This document shows positions 9,615 through 18,690 of a DNA stretch of 64,000 nucleotides, in pieces; position 1 is the stretch's first letter, and each line of letters opens with the position of its first letter. The notes beneath the pieces were generated by a model, which worked only from the letters and a program-made list of their open reading frames with translations, was not told where the DNA came from and ran no database searches. This DNA comes from Cerasicoccus frondis (GTDB lineage: Bacteria; Verrucomicrobiota; Verrucomicrobiia; Opitutales; Cerasicoccaceae). Made by a program: the position numbers and the translations under genes. The stretch is taken from assembly GCA_031296915.1 (NCBI GenBank), contig JAVDPC010000006.1:124001-188000 (forward strand). Direction: 5' to 3'.

Positions 9615-10520
9615 GTGGCAGCTTTTAGTCCTCAATTCGCTACTCTGATGACAGTTAAAGAATCCTATAACCGTTGCTTCGAGCTGACCCGGACTCATTA
9701 TGAGAACTTTCCGGTAGCCCGACTGGCGCCCAAGAGGATTCGGCCATATGTCGCTGCTGTCTACGCTTTTGCACGCTATGCTGACGACCTGGCCGACGAA
9801 GGCTGGGGCGAGCCCGGCGCCCCGACTCCGGAAGAACGCGTCGAGCAACTTGACGCGTATGAGAATGAGCTACTCGCGGCGCTCGAAGGCAAACCCCTGA
9901 AAAGGGAGACCGAGTGGATTTTTGTCGCGGTCGCGGACACAATCCAGCGCACGGGAGCGCCACCCGAATTATTTACCGACCTCCTAAGCGCATTTAAGCA
10001 GGACTGCGTGCAGCTTCGCTACGAATCGTTCATCGATGTGCTGGACTACTGCCGCCGGAGCGCCAATCCCGTAGGTCGGCTGGTGCTCATCCTGCACAAT
10101 CACATCGACGAACAGCTGTTCGAGTGGTCGGACAACATTTGCACCGGTTTGCAACTAGCTAACTTCTGGCAGGATGTCGGCGTGGACATTCGCAAAGACG
10201 GTCGCATCTATATTCCAGAAGAGGACTGGGCCGAGTATGATGTGACCGAAGACATGTTTCAACAAGCGACAACGCCACCCGAGCTACGAGAGTGCATTAA
10301 GTTTCAGGTTGAGAAAGCCGGGGTGCTTTTTGCAGAGGGCAAGCCACTGGCCAGCGAGCTCCCGTTCCCCCTCAGCCTGGAAATCCGCCTCACCTGGCTT
10401 GGCGGCGTCACTATCCTTAAAAAGATTAAGCAATTGGAATACAACACCTTAGAGCTGCGACCCAAAATCCGAAATGCAGATAAGTTCTCCATTCTAGCCC
10501 GGTCCTGCCTCCCCCTTTAG
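9615..10520 (+). CDS. hpnC: Squalene synthase HpnC (hydroxysqualene synthase)
   Basis: This is a trans-isoprenyl diphosphate synthase of the squalene/phytoene synthase family, about 300 residues. The aspartate-rich motifs are DDLAD near residue 55 and QDVGVD near residue 192. SANPVGRLVL (about residue 150) and the phrase NFWQDVGVDIRKDGRIYIP are characteristic of HpnC. In the three-enzyme route, HpnC turns presqualene diphosphate into hydroxysqualene. The start is either GTG at 9615 or ATG at 9648, which opens MTVKESYNRC just before the conserved region; I cannot decide between them because neither has a good ribosome-binding site. It leads the hpnC / TerB-like / hpnDE cluster. Confidence 0.9.
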   Translation: MAAFSPQFATLMTVKESYNRCFELTRTHYENFPVARLAPKRIRPYVAAVYAFARYADDLADEGWGEPGAPTPEERVEQLDAYENELLAALEGKPLKRETEWIFVAVADTIQRTGAPPELFTDLLSAFKQDCVQLRYESFIDVLDYCRRSANPVGRLVLILHNHIDEQLFEWSDNICTGLQLANFWQDVGVDIRKDGRIYIPEEDWAEYDVTEDMFQQATTPPELRECIKFQVEKAGVLFAEGKPLASELPFPLSLEIRLTWLGGVTILKKIKQLEYNTLELRPKIRNADKFSILARSCLPL

Positions 10521-10647
10521 CCTGCATTTACCTCCAAGTAATTTGGATCAAATAGGTAAAAATTGGCTTCACCGCCCCCCCTCCACTGGTTAAGGTTGCC
10601 TATTTCAAATTTAGCAAATACGCGTTGGGGGAAACTCCACTCGAATC

Positions 10648-11583
10648 ATGAGCCATAATAAGCAACTCTCCCTTATCCTCGGCAAGACCCTCTTTGCCGC
10701 CGCATGGGCGGATGGAAAAATTCAGCCGCAGGAGATTGATTGTCTCAAGGATATCATTTTCCACCTACCGGGCATTGACGATAATTCCTGGAAGGAATTG
10801 GAGCACTACATGGGCTCAAAAATTACCGCCGATGAGCGCCAGGAACTGCTCTCCGAACTCCACGATCTGGTCGATAGCGATGCCGACCGCGACTTTATCA
10901 CTCAAGCGACTAACCGCGTGTTTATGGCCGATGGAGTCATCACCACCGAGGAGCAACAAGCCATCCGTGAAGTCTCCTACGTTTTACGGAAAGAAAGCGA
11001 TAAAATCGACCTCGATGGGCTTTCCGACGCCATCCGCGAGTCTTTAAAGCGCCGCGACCACGCAATTCGTAAGTCCCTGAAACCAGAAGAAATCACGAAG
11101 CTCGGCCAGGGCGACCGCCTGCAATTGCTCATCATTCTGGAGGAGCGATTTGCCGAACAGAATATCGACTTGGACATTTCGCAACAGGAGAAGCAACGCC
11201 TCATTCTCTTTGGCGCCTTGCTCGCCCGCGTCGCCAATGCCGATGACGAAGTCGCGCCATCTGAGATCGAAGTGATTGAAAATGCAGTGGCGTCCCGCTG
11301 GAACCTTTCGACGCAGGAAGCAGCATTTCTCACCCAAATCGCCTTTTCCGAGGAAGCGCAAGGCGTCGACCTACTCCGCCTAGCCCGCGAGTTCTACGAA
11401 GTAACCACGCAAAAAGAACGGATGGATGCGCTCGGCGTTCTAATCGATGTTTCCCGTGCTGACGAAGTCATTCGCCACATTGAATCGGTCACCATCCATG
11501 AGATTGCCGAGCAACTGAAGCTTTCACAGGAAGACATCAGCGACGCCATGGTGGACGCATTGACCCGCGAGCAAGACAAGTAG
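10648..11583 (+). CDS. Protein with two TerB-like domains
   Basis: The 311-residue soluble, mostly helical protein carries two copies of a TerB-like fold. The first (about residues 8-125) has AAAWADGKIQPQEID and NRVFMADGVITTEEQQAI. The second (about residues 175-305) has LLARVANADDEVAPSEIEVIE. The A-DG-I/V-x-x-E pattern is the hallmark acidic turn of TerB/DjlA-type domains, usually thought to bind metal or partner proteins. It has no signal peptide or membrane segment. It sits between hpnC and the fused hpnDE gene with no large gaps, so it may act with the squalene enzymes, but that is inferred from position only. No other ter genes are present. Confidence 0.7.
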   Translation: MSHNKQLSLILGKTLFAAAWADGKIQPQEIDCLKDIIFHLPGIDDNSWKELEHYMGSKITADERQELLSELHDLVDSDADRDFITQATNRVFMADGVITTEEQQAIREVSYVLRKESDKIDLDGLSDAIRESLKRRDHAIRKSLKPEEITKLGQGDRLQLLIILEERFAEQNIDLDISQQEKQRLILFGALLARVANADDEVAPSEIEVIENAVASRWNLSTQEAAFLTQIAFSEEAQGVDLLRLAREFYEVTTQKERMDALGVLIDVSRADEVIRHIESVTIHEIAEQLKLSQEDISDAMVDALTREQDK

Positions 11584-11610
11584 CGCGAACCATGATTGAC
11601 TGACTGCTAC

Positions 11611-13857
11611 ATGGCTGACGCTACAACTATGCCCCCCCCCGCGCCTGCCTCGAATTCTGCGGAAGCAATCAAGGCCCGCAAATCTTCCAATCTAGCCACA
11701 ACACTGCTCTGGCTGGAGAAGGAGCGTCGCGACGCGATGAATGTCTTCTATGACTTTTGCCGTATCGTCGATGACATTGCTGACGACACCGAGCGGTCGG
11801 ATGATGTGAAGGTAACTGAACTCGATGCCTGGCGAAAAGAGATCAATGCCTGCTATGCTGGCGCCGAAAATTTATCGCTTGCCACAGAACTAGCGCCAAT
11901 CATCCGTAAGTTCAACATCCGCCAAGCAGACCTGATCGCCATCATTGACGGCGTGTCAATGGACATTGGTGGACGCCGCTTTGAGACATTTCAAGACCTG
12001 CAAAAATACTGCTATGGCGTCGCCTCCGCAGTTGGCTTGGTGTCCGTCCGCATTTTTGGCTGCACGCATCCTCAGATCGACGATTACGCCGAAACATTGG
12101 GTTATGCGCTACAATTCACCAACATTCTGCGTGATGTGGTCGAGGACTATAACGAGATGGGTCGTGTCTACCTGCCGCAAGCTGAGTTGCGGGCATTTGG
12201 AGTCAAAGAAGAGGACTTCGCCAATCCGGCAGACAATGAAAATTGCCAACGTTTATTCCGGTTGTGCCACTATCGCTGTAAGCATTTCTTCAATAAAGCC
12301 CGACGCTTACTCCCCCCCACTGAGCGTCATAACCTGAAAGCTGCGCTGATTATGGGCGCGGTATATGAAGATATACTGGACAAAATAGCGGCTCGAAATT
12401 TCCGCCTTACCCACGAGCGCATCCGCTTATCCAAGAGCCGCAAGATTCACTTAATCTGGCGTACGCTCAAAGGCCTAAAACAACCACAAAAGGTAAGGCA
12501 TGCCCCAGGCTCGGCCCTCGTCTGGGGCGGCGGCATTGCTGGCATCACCTCCGCCATCGAGCTCGGCTACGAAGGTTTCACCCCCACGTTGCTCGAATCC
12601 AAGGCTTTCCTTGGCGGGCGGGCACATAGCCTCAACGACGCCCCTACCGGTCTAACGCTCGATAATGGCGCCCATATCGTGATGGGCTGCTATAAAGCCT
12701 TCCTCCAACTAACCGAACGCCTGGGCATCGAGCATAAGTTCAGCAAGCAAGCACGCCTGTGCGTCCCCTACGTAAGCCCCGGGGGCGAATGGTCGGAACT
12801 GGCGGCTAGGGATATAAGCGCCCCTTTTCACCTACTGGCTGGTTTATTTAATTTCACGGCGCTTTCCAGTCGAGACCGCATGGCCATCACGACACTTGGC
12901 GCCAAAATGCGCATTGGCGCACAACCGGCAGATCAGCAAACTGCGGAAGACTGGCTCCGCGAGAATGGCCAAACCGAAGGTTCTATGCGTGCTCTTTGGG
13001 AGCCATTTTGCGTCGCTGCGCTGAACGAACCACTGAAAACCGCCTGCGCGAATTTACTTCACGAAACCATCCGCCGCTCACTGTTTGGCTCCGTAGATGA
13101 TTCTGCTATCTACCTGACCAAAGTCGGGCTGACCGAGGTGTTTGAGCCAGAAACTGAGCTCTACCTTCAAGCCATTGGCGGTAGTATCCGCCGCAAAACC
13201 CAAATTGTTGAAATCGAAGCCCGGGACAACGTCGCCGAAGCGATCATCACCAGTAAACATGAACGGATTGAGGCGGATATCCACATCTGCGCCCTCCCAT
13301 GGACATCCTTACGCCGATTACTCCCGTCTGGCACTGCCGTTAAAAACCGCGTTTCCTCAATTCCCTCCGCTTCAATTCTGAGCATTCATATTCTGGTCGA
13401 TACGGAACTATTCGACCATCCAACGGGCTTTGTTGGTCTGCTGGATTCGTCCATCCATTGGCTGTTCAACCGCACCGACACACTCACGCCAGAGCACCAA
13501 GGCAAATACCTGTACGCGATCATCGCCAGCGCCGCCGATGACTGGTTACAGCTTAAGAGCAACGAAATTGTGGATAAACTGGTTTTCGAGCTCAATCGCT
13601 TCTTCCCCAAAGCCAGTGCAATGAACATTGAGCGTTCACTGGTCTACAAAAGTAAGGATGCAACTTTTGCTGCGCGGCCAACTACCGCCAATCATCGTCC
13701 CAATGCGGATGACGCCCCCTGGGACAACGTTTGGCTCGCTGGCGACTGGATTCAGACTGATTTGCCTGCCACCATTGAAAGCGCGGCATTGAGCGGACAA
13801 TTAGCCGTTCAAGCAGTAGACGCCCAAGTGAGGCCAATGATCGAAGTGGCAATTTAA
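11611..13857 (+). CDS. hpnDE: Fused HpnD-HpnE: presqualene diphosphate synthase plus hydroxysqualene dehydroxylase
   Basis: One uninterrupted frame of 748 codons encodes two enzymes. Residues about 20-285 are HpnD, with VDDIADD near residue 54, the second aspartate motif RDVVEDYNEMGRVYLP near residue 180, and the end of the prenyl-synthase fold near residue 280. A short basic linker leads into an FAD-binding amine-oxidoreductase domain that begins GGGIAGITSAIELG near residue 306 and matches HpnE. It contains GGRAHS and, near the end, WLAGDWIQTDLPATIESA. HpnD makes presqualene diphosphate from two farnesyl diphosphates; HpnE reduces hydroxysqualene to squalene. These are usually separate genes. 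A TTG at 11596 would add five residues; the ATG at 11611 is preferred. Confidence 0.88.
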   Translation: MADATTMPPPAPASNSAEAIKARKSSNLATTLLWLEKERRDAMNVFYDFCRIVDDIADDTERSDDVKVTELDAWRKEINACYAGAENLSLATELAPIIRKFNIRQADLIAIIDGVSMDIGGRRFETFQDLQKYCYGVASAVGLVSVRIFGCTHPQIDDYAETLGYALQFTNILRDVVEDYNEMGRVYLPQAELRAFGVKEEDFANPADNENCQRLFRLCHYRCKHFFNKARRLLPPTERHNLKAALIMGAVYEDILDKIAARNFRLTHERIRLSKSRKIHLIWRTLKGLKQPQKVRHAPGSALVWGGGIAGITSAIELGYEGFTPTLLESKAFLGGRAHSLNDAPTGLTLDNGAHIVMGCYKAFLQLTERLGIEHKFSKQARLCVPYVSPGGEWSELAARDISAPFHLLAGLFNFTALSSRDRMAITTLGAKMRIGAQPADQQTAEDWLRENGQTEGSMRALWEPFCVAALNEPLKTACANLLHETIRRSLFGSVDDSAIYLTKVGLTEVFEPETELYLQAIGGSIRRKTQIVEIEARDNVAEAIITSKHERIEADIHICALPWTSLRRLLPSGTAVKNRVSSIPSASILSIHILVDTELFDHPTGFVGLLDSSIHWLFNRTDTLTPEHQGKYLYAIIASAADDWLQLKSNEIVDKLVFELNRFFPKASAMNIERSLVYKSKDATFAARPTTANHRPNADDAPWDNVWLAGDWIQTDLPATIESAALSGQLAVQAVDAQVRPMIEVAI

Positions 13858-13958
13858 TCCGAAACCAATCACGCAACTCATTGCGTAGCTTTGGACTTTT
13901 AAGATTAGGCGGATTTCTGGTAGGGTATACCCTATTCCCACCCCATCCCCCAATCTTA

Positions 13959-14996
13959 ATGCCCAGAAATAGACGTAAATTAAACTTACCCCTGGTTGAA
14001 ATTATTTTTGCCAGCTTGGTCATACACATTATTGGCCTGCTCATCTTGGGCGGGATCACAATTTTCAATCAAATCAAGGTTACAGAACCCGAAATGGAAG
14101 CCCCACCGGTTTCTGAGCCGGTCACACCGCCAACCCGCATTCCCGTCCAGTTAGCGGATACCAAGCCGCCAGCGCCAGCTGCCAAAGTCATTGCCTTGGA
14201 TCCGCAGAAAATGCCACTGATGGACATGGATTTCGACATGCCAGTGGTCGAGCAGCGTTCCAACATTGCTGGACGCGGCTTTGGCAATGGCGCAGGCCTT
14301 GGAGGCGGCGCCGTCGATTTATCCAAGCTGAATCTGGGCTTCAGCGGCATTCAAGACAAGAGCGAGAGCGTCTGTTTTATCGTAGATTACTCCTTGTCGA
14401 TGAAAGATAAAATCAAAGGCAGCGAGATCACCCGATTTGAGCTTCTGAAAGAGCAGCTTGTTTCAAGCCTCTCCAATATCGACGACCAAATGATGGTTAG
14501 CTTAATCTTCTTCTCGGGACCCGCCTGGGTTGCCGGGCAAAGTGAGAAAGAGGCACGGAAACAGTATACAGGTAAACCCAACGATTGGCACAGCCACCGC
14601 CCCAAAGACTTCGAGACGCTCACCAAACCGGAGTGGCATCGCCTGGGGGGAGGCTACCGAAACCAGCTTATTGACATTGTGCAGCAGGAAAAAATGTCCG
14701 GCGGCACTGTTTGGCAAAACCCTCTGCGTCTGGCGCGCACGCTCAAACCAGCACCTGAAGTCATTTACTTCCTCACGGATGGCGCGACGAGCGACGAGGA
14801 TGTCGAGGAAACTCTGCAACTCGTGGGCGAATGGAAGCAGGAAAACCGCGACTTGCGCATCCACACCATTGCTCTCGGTGAACCCAAGGCTGCCAGCGCG
14901 ATGCGCCGCATCGCCGGACGCACCGGCGGGAAATTCCGCCTCATCGAAACACTCGATGACATAGAACGCCCCGAAAATAAGCGTGGAGACGGTTAG
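13959..14996 (+). CDS. Membrane-anchored von Willebrand factor A domain protein
   Basis: The ATG at 13959 gives 345 residues starting MPRNRRKLNLPL. An upstream in-frame start at 13881 would add 26 residues of unlikely sequence. A single transmembrane helix (about residues 12-35) is followed by a proline-rich periplasmic linker. A VWA domain starts near residue 135. Its metal-ion-dependent adhesion site is visible as DYSLS near residue 141, with the later conserved element YFLTDGATSDEDV. The N-terminal layout (short cytoplasmic basic end, one helix, Pro-rich stalk) recalls ExbD/TonB-like and Bat-like proteins. It follows hpnDE by 100 bp. Its partner and ligand are unknown. Confidence 0.75.
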   Translation: MPRNRRKLNLPLVEIIFASLVIHIIGLLILGGITIFNQIKVTEPEMEAPPVSEPVTPPTRIPVQLADTKPPAPAAKVIALDPQKMPLMDMDFDMPVVEQRSNIAGRGFGNGAGLGGGAVDLSKLNLGFSGIQDKSESVCFIVDYSLSMKDKIKGSEITRFELLKEQLVSSLSNIDDQMMVSLIFFSGPAWVAGQSEKEARKQYTGKPNDWHSHRPKDFETLTKPEWHRLGGGYRNQLIDIVQQEKMSGGTVWQNPLRLARTLKPAPEVIYFLTDGATSDEDVEETLQLVGEWKQENRDLRIHTIALGEPKAASAMRRIAGRTGGKFRLIETLDDIERPENKRGDG

Positions 14997-15798
14997 CATA
15001 CCCAGTAAGCGGATTCAGTTATCCTGATTACGCAAAATCTGGGCCGTAAGGAAGCGTACTGGCGTCCACCATCCCCACGATCAGCTTCCAAATGATTACT
15101 GTAAATACAGCCCCATGATCATTCAGAAAGCTGAGAGGTCAGAGGGCATAATCGAACTAGATTGGTCGCACGACCCCAGGACTTGAGCTCTGGGAATAAT
15201 AGCTCTGCGTCCAGCAATACGTCGTATAAGTTGCTGCTGAAAGAGCCGATGTAGACAATTCGGGCGTTTATAAATGTAAGGCGTCATAGACAGCATAGGC
15301 CCATCAGATCGTGTCTCATCGTTCTGAGGTTTCTAATCAGGGTTCTTCCAAAATGCTGAGCGTTCCCCCAAAGAAGGCTGCGCCGCGCTTTGGCTATTTC
15401 TCTATCTCGTAACGCCTTCGACTTGCCCGATGGCGCAGATTCACGCTTCAGCACAGCAGCGTTACCGCACTTCCCATAAGTTCGATCCCTACGCACCAAA
15501 CGAGACTCACAGTTGACAACCGCCAACAGTCAAACGGCTCAGTGTTACAGCAACAGGTCAGCGTCAAAAGACACCCGGAAGCGGAAACGTAAAATAAAAG
15601 TCAAACGCATGAATTTCGAAAAATCTCTACATAAGTAGCAGCAAACTTAACGAAATCTTAATGGTGGTCATGCTATAAAGACCTACAGGATTACAGACTA
15701 AAGGGTCTTTAGCAAACTGTAATTTCAAGCGGAATTAATACGCATCGAAGGATTTACGCACAGATTTTCAATTCGAATAATCATAAAACATCATACAA
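14997..15798. other. 802-bp gap without a convincing gene
   Basis: No long frame with a plausible protein is found here. One 80-codon frame on the minus strand (15284-15526) begins MAVVNCESRLVRRD and is rich in Arg and Ser. It has no ribosome-binding site and no recognisable domain, so I do not call it a gene. From about 15590 the sequence becomes clearly AT-rich up to the pseudopilin start, suggesting a promoter region. A TATAAA at 15674 is a possible but unproven -10 element. No terminator with a T-run is evident after the VWA gene. Confidence 0.5.
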
Positions 15799-16254
15799 AT
15801 GAATAGCTACATTGGGGGACGCAGCCATTCAAAAACTAAGGCAGGATTTACCTTAGCGGAGATCTTAGTTGGCTTATTTATAGTGAGTCTACTATCGCTC
15901 ATTTTTTTGAGATTTCTCGACTCGTTAGCGAGATTCGAACAACTGCAGTATGACTATATAAGATCTTCAGAACTCGCCGATCAACATTTCAAGCAACTCA
16001 AGTCTGCATCATATTCAGAAGCCCTATACACACTTGGAATATCCGCAACTGAAACGGGCGCCTCTTCTGAAACCATTCTCGAAAACTCCATCGACGGCTA
16101 TACGGTATCGTCAATTGCGGAGCCAAACAAAGCTTATGGCGCTACGGCAAGTGATTCCGTCCAGGTCGAAATAACGGTTTCGTGGAATCACCTAGGCGAC
16201 GCTAAAAACCGTTCCTATGTAACAACGCTGTTATCTGGAGGCTTGGCTCAATGA
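15799..16254 (+). CDS. Prepilin-like protein (PilV/GspI type)
   Basis: This 151-residue protein has a class III prepilin signal, KTKAG|FTLAEILVGL. The glycine lies before the cleavage point and the glutamate is at mature position 5. A hydrophobic helix follows (about residues 17-38), then a polar C-terminal domain. A prepilin peptidase would cut after Gly16 and methylate the new N-terminus. The short length and variant FTLAE start suggest a minor pseudopilin of a type II secretion or type IV pilus system. It is the first of three such genes; its stop overlaps the next ATG (ATGA at 16251-16254), implying translational coupling. The gene is AT-richer than its neighbours. Confidence 0.75.
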   Translation: MNSYIGGRSHSKTKAGFTLAEILVGLFIVSLLSLIFLRFLDSLARFEQLQYDYIRSSELADQHFKQLKSASYSEALYTLGISATETGASSETILENSIDGYTVSSIAEPNKAYGATASDSVQVEITVSWNHLGDAKNRSYVTTLLSGGLAQ

Positions 16255-16832
16255 GAAAAAATAGACGCCGTAAAGGCTTCACCTTGGTGGAGCTATTAAT
16301 CGCTCTAGCGATTTTCTCTTTCTTTGGACTGATGTTTTTCAAGGTAACCATCGAATCCGCCATTACGATTCAGATGCTAACCGAGAAAATGTTTTATATT
16401 CATGAAAGACAACTCACCGCGAGTGCTTCAGACATAGACATGAGCTACAGCGGGACCCTTGAAACCGCAGAAGACAAGTACGTCGCCTTCACTACTGATG
16501 AACTAACAATTGAGTACTCTCTTGAAGAGACCGGTGATAAATATCAACTGGTTAGGCAAACTTTCTACAGTGATGAACCTGCCTCTATAAAATCCAAATT
16601 CGTTTTGGTGGATGACATAAAGTCCATCGATATTGGGTACCCTATATTTAACTTCTACGATCAAGACAACCAACAGATCACAGCTCCCGTTACAGGACTC
16701 GGGGCATCTGCAATCAAAAAGGTCAAAACTATTCAAGTGGTTTTAGACCGAACTTACACACGCCTTCGAGATGTGAGCAGCGGCTATGATAATCTCGTTT
16801 TCACACAGTACAACCCCATCGACACAGAATAG
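16251..16832 (+). CDS. Prepilin-like protein (PilW/GspJ type)
   Basis: The 193-residue protein starts with a basic leader RKNRRRKG followed by FTLVELLIALAIF, an orthodox type IV prepilin cleavage site with Glu at mature position 5. The hydrophobic helix is about 20 residues long. The remaining 150 residues are polar and beta-rich with no cysteine pair. Size and order resemble a GspJ/PilW-like minor pseudopilin. It is coupled by the ATGA overlap to the preceding gene and is followed after 6 bp by the PilX-like gene. No secretion ATPase, secretin or prepilin peptidase is encoded in this window, so the assembly machine must be elsewhere. Confidence 0.75.
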   Translation: MRKNRRRKGFTLVELLIALAIFSFFGLMFFKVTIESAITIQMLTEKMFYIHERQLTASASDIDMSYSGTLETAEDKYVAFTTDELTIEYSLEETGDKYQLVRQTFYSDEPASIKSKFVLVDDIKSIDIGYPIFNFYDQDNQQITAPVTGLGASAIKKVKTIQVVLDRTYTRLRDVSSGYDNLVFTQYNPIDTE

Positions 16833-16838
16833 GGTACA

Positions 16839-18674
16839 ATGAAAATGAAATTGATTTCCAACAATGAACAGCGACGTGGATCAGTGATGATTCTGTCACT
16901 TATCGGGACAATGGTTATCGCGATAGCGATTGCGTCCCTTTATCAACTCTTCCGTTTTTCCCAAATATCAACCGAGAAAAGTAACCTTAGCCTAATCGCG
17001 CGCCTCGCTGCGGAAGAAGCGCTTGAAGACGCATTCTGGAGCATACGTGAAGGAAAACTGGACAGCGATTGGACCTTGGTGGAGATCACTGATGACCTCA
17101 AAACCTATCAGCGCGTTGACACAGAACAAAATAAAAACAATCGATCCGCCACCATAACCAGAGAGGTCACCGAAAACACCATTACTGTCGATGGCGACAT
17201 TAGCTACATCTATGGAATCACCGTGAGTGTGCTCGTTGATGGTGCGTTCGATCAAACGATGAGTGATGGCTTTGAACTCAAAATAGAGAACCTCGCCACA
17301 TTGCCAGAACTAGCCGCAATGCGAATAATGGACAATGCACGCAGCAATTGGCGATTTGACCAAATTGGCTCGTATGACAGCAGTATCGATCAGATCACAG
17401 GAGAGCAGCTCTATAGCTACGATAACAACTTGTACATGGGGAACTACTACAGCTTTCAAGGCGGCGCCATGTGGGATGACACCGGCTTTAAATACCTCCC
17501 CAGTTATGAAGCTCTGGAAATTTTTGTCGGGACCTGGGGACACTCGAACACCGAAGATGGCATCCCTTACGTATCTTACTTCTCGCGCGATTTAGAAGCA
17601 GACGGCGGCGAATCCGAGCCCATTAATGTATATTACACCAGACGCTCAGATGTGGAAAAAAATCAGTACACGACATTAACCGCCGGAGATGGAAAAGACT
17701 TCTTTGATTTCATTACCGGAGCCAATGAAACTGAGTCAAATGAGGCGCTTCTAAACATTACAGGCAGTACTGACTTTGATGTTTTGGAGAGCAATAGTGA
17801 TAATCTAGCAGCGTTTCTGGAAGAATTAACCTCGAATGATGAATACAGTCCCGACACCTCCCAATACAACTTTATCGAAGTCGCTGGGTTAAGCCCTTCA
17901 AAAACTCCATTCACTGGAGTGTATGAGGATGAGACCTACTATGGTGGCGAAATCAAACTGAACTCACTTGCCATAGACACAAGCGGCGCAGACGCCACTC
18001 CTGATGGGGTCACAGTGTCCAGTATTGCTCCAACCAACAACGCCAACAACGTGCTCGTTAGCGGAGGCGACGCCGATAGTAACAAGGCAGTCGTGTTCCA
18101 CGTTAAGGACAGCCCGAAGAATAAACGCATTCTAATCGACTCTGGTAGTAACGTCATTCTCTACATCAACGATGTCGGCGTAGATAATGAATTCGAAACC
18201 GAAGTGATCAACGTGCTTGATGGTGGCAAGCTGACCGTGCACCTCGGGCCTGATTTGAACAGTTTCAACGCCAAATCAGCTGCGGTTCCGGAATCTGGCA
18301 ATCCGCAAGATTTAGTCATCTTGGATGAGCCACTCGCCACACCCATTCTTGATGAAAGCGGGATCGAGACAGGTGAGTTTGAATACATCGGCACCAACAT
18401 CGCTTTGGGGGATCCCTATCGAGATTATGAACCATACAAAGCGCTAAACCTGGACAATGCCAATCACCCAACTGTTGCGGTCGTCTACGCCCCCTACTCG
18501 ACCGTTTACACTGACCACATTGCAGGAGCAGTGGTCAGCGATCACTTTCAGAGCCATGGCGTCATTATGCTGGATCGTTACTCGCTCAATAACAACTTCT
18601 ACCTGAATAGCTTGATCACCAATGCAAACAAGCGCTACTCAGTCGTCGAATTGAAGCGGACAAAAGGACAGTAG
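16839..18674 (+). CDS. PilX-like exported protein, third gene of the pseudopilin set
   Basis: The 611-residue protein begins with a basic segment NNEQRRGSVMILSLIGTM and one hydrophobic helix (about residues 14-35). Large PilX/GspK-like proteins share this type of N-terminus: a GSV-type start without the classic FTLxE. Most of the rest is polar, rich in Asp, Asn, Ser and Tyr, and beta-strand-like. Late segments such as HVKDSPKNKRILIDSGSNV and the phrase VAVVYAPYSTVYTDH suggest an extracellular adhesin-like domain, but I recognise no named domain. AGGG lies just before the ATG at 16839. As the largest member it may cap the pseudopilus; that is inference. The palindromic repeat starts 16 bp after its stop. 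Confidence 0.6.
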   Translation: MKMKLISNNEQRRGSVMILSLIGTMVIAIAIASLYQLFRFSQISTEKSNLSLIARLAAEEALEDAFWSIREGKLDSDWTLVEITDDLKTYQRVDTEQNKNNRSATITREVTENTITVDGDISYIYGITVSVLVDGAFDQTMSDGFELKIENLATLPELAAMRIMDNARSNWRFDQIGSYDSSIDQITGEQLYSYDNNLYMGNYYSFQGGAMWDDTGFKYLPSYEALEIFVGTWGHSNTEDGIPYVSYFSRDLEADGGESEPINVYYTRRSDVEKNQYTTLTAGDGKDFFDFITGANETESNEALLNITGSTDFDVLESNSDNLAAFLEELTSNDEYSPDTSQYNFIEVAGLSPSKTPFTGVYEDETYYGGEIKLNSLAIDTSGADATPDGVTVSSIAPTNNANNVLVSGGDADSNKAVVFHVKDSPKNKRILIDSGSNVILYINDVGVDNEFETEVINVLDGGKLTVHLGPDLNSFNAKSAAVPESGNPQDLVILDEPLATPILDESGIETGEFEYIGTNIALGDPYRDYEPYKALNLDNANHPTVAVVYAPYSTVYTDHIAGAVVSDHFQSHGVIMLDRYSLNNNFYLNSLITNANKRYSVVELKRTKGQ

Positions 18675-18690
18675 CGAAACTAAGGTTAAC

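Noticed and set aside
15513..15540. TTGACA before the pseudopilin operon
   Set aside because: No -10-like sequence at 16-18 bases.
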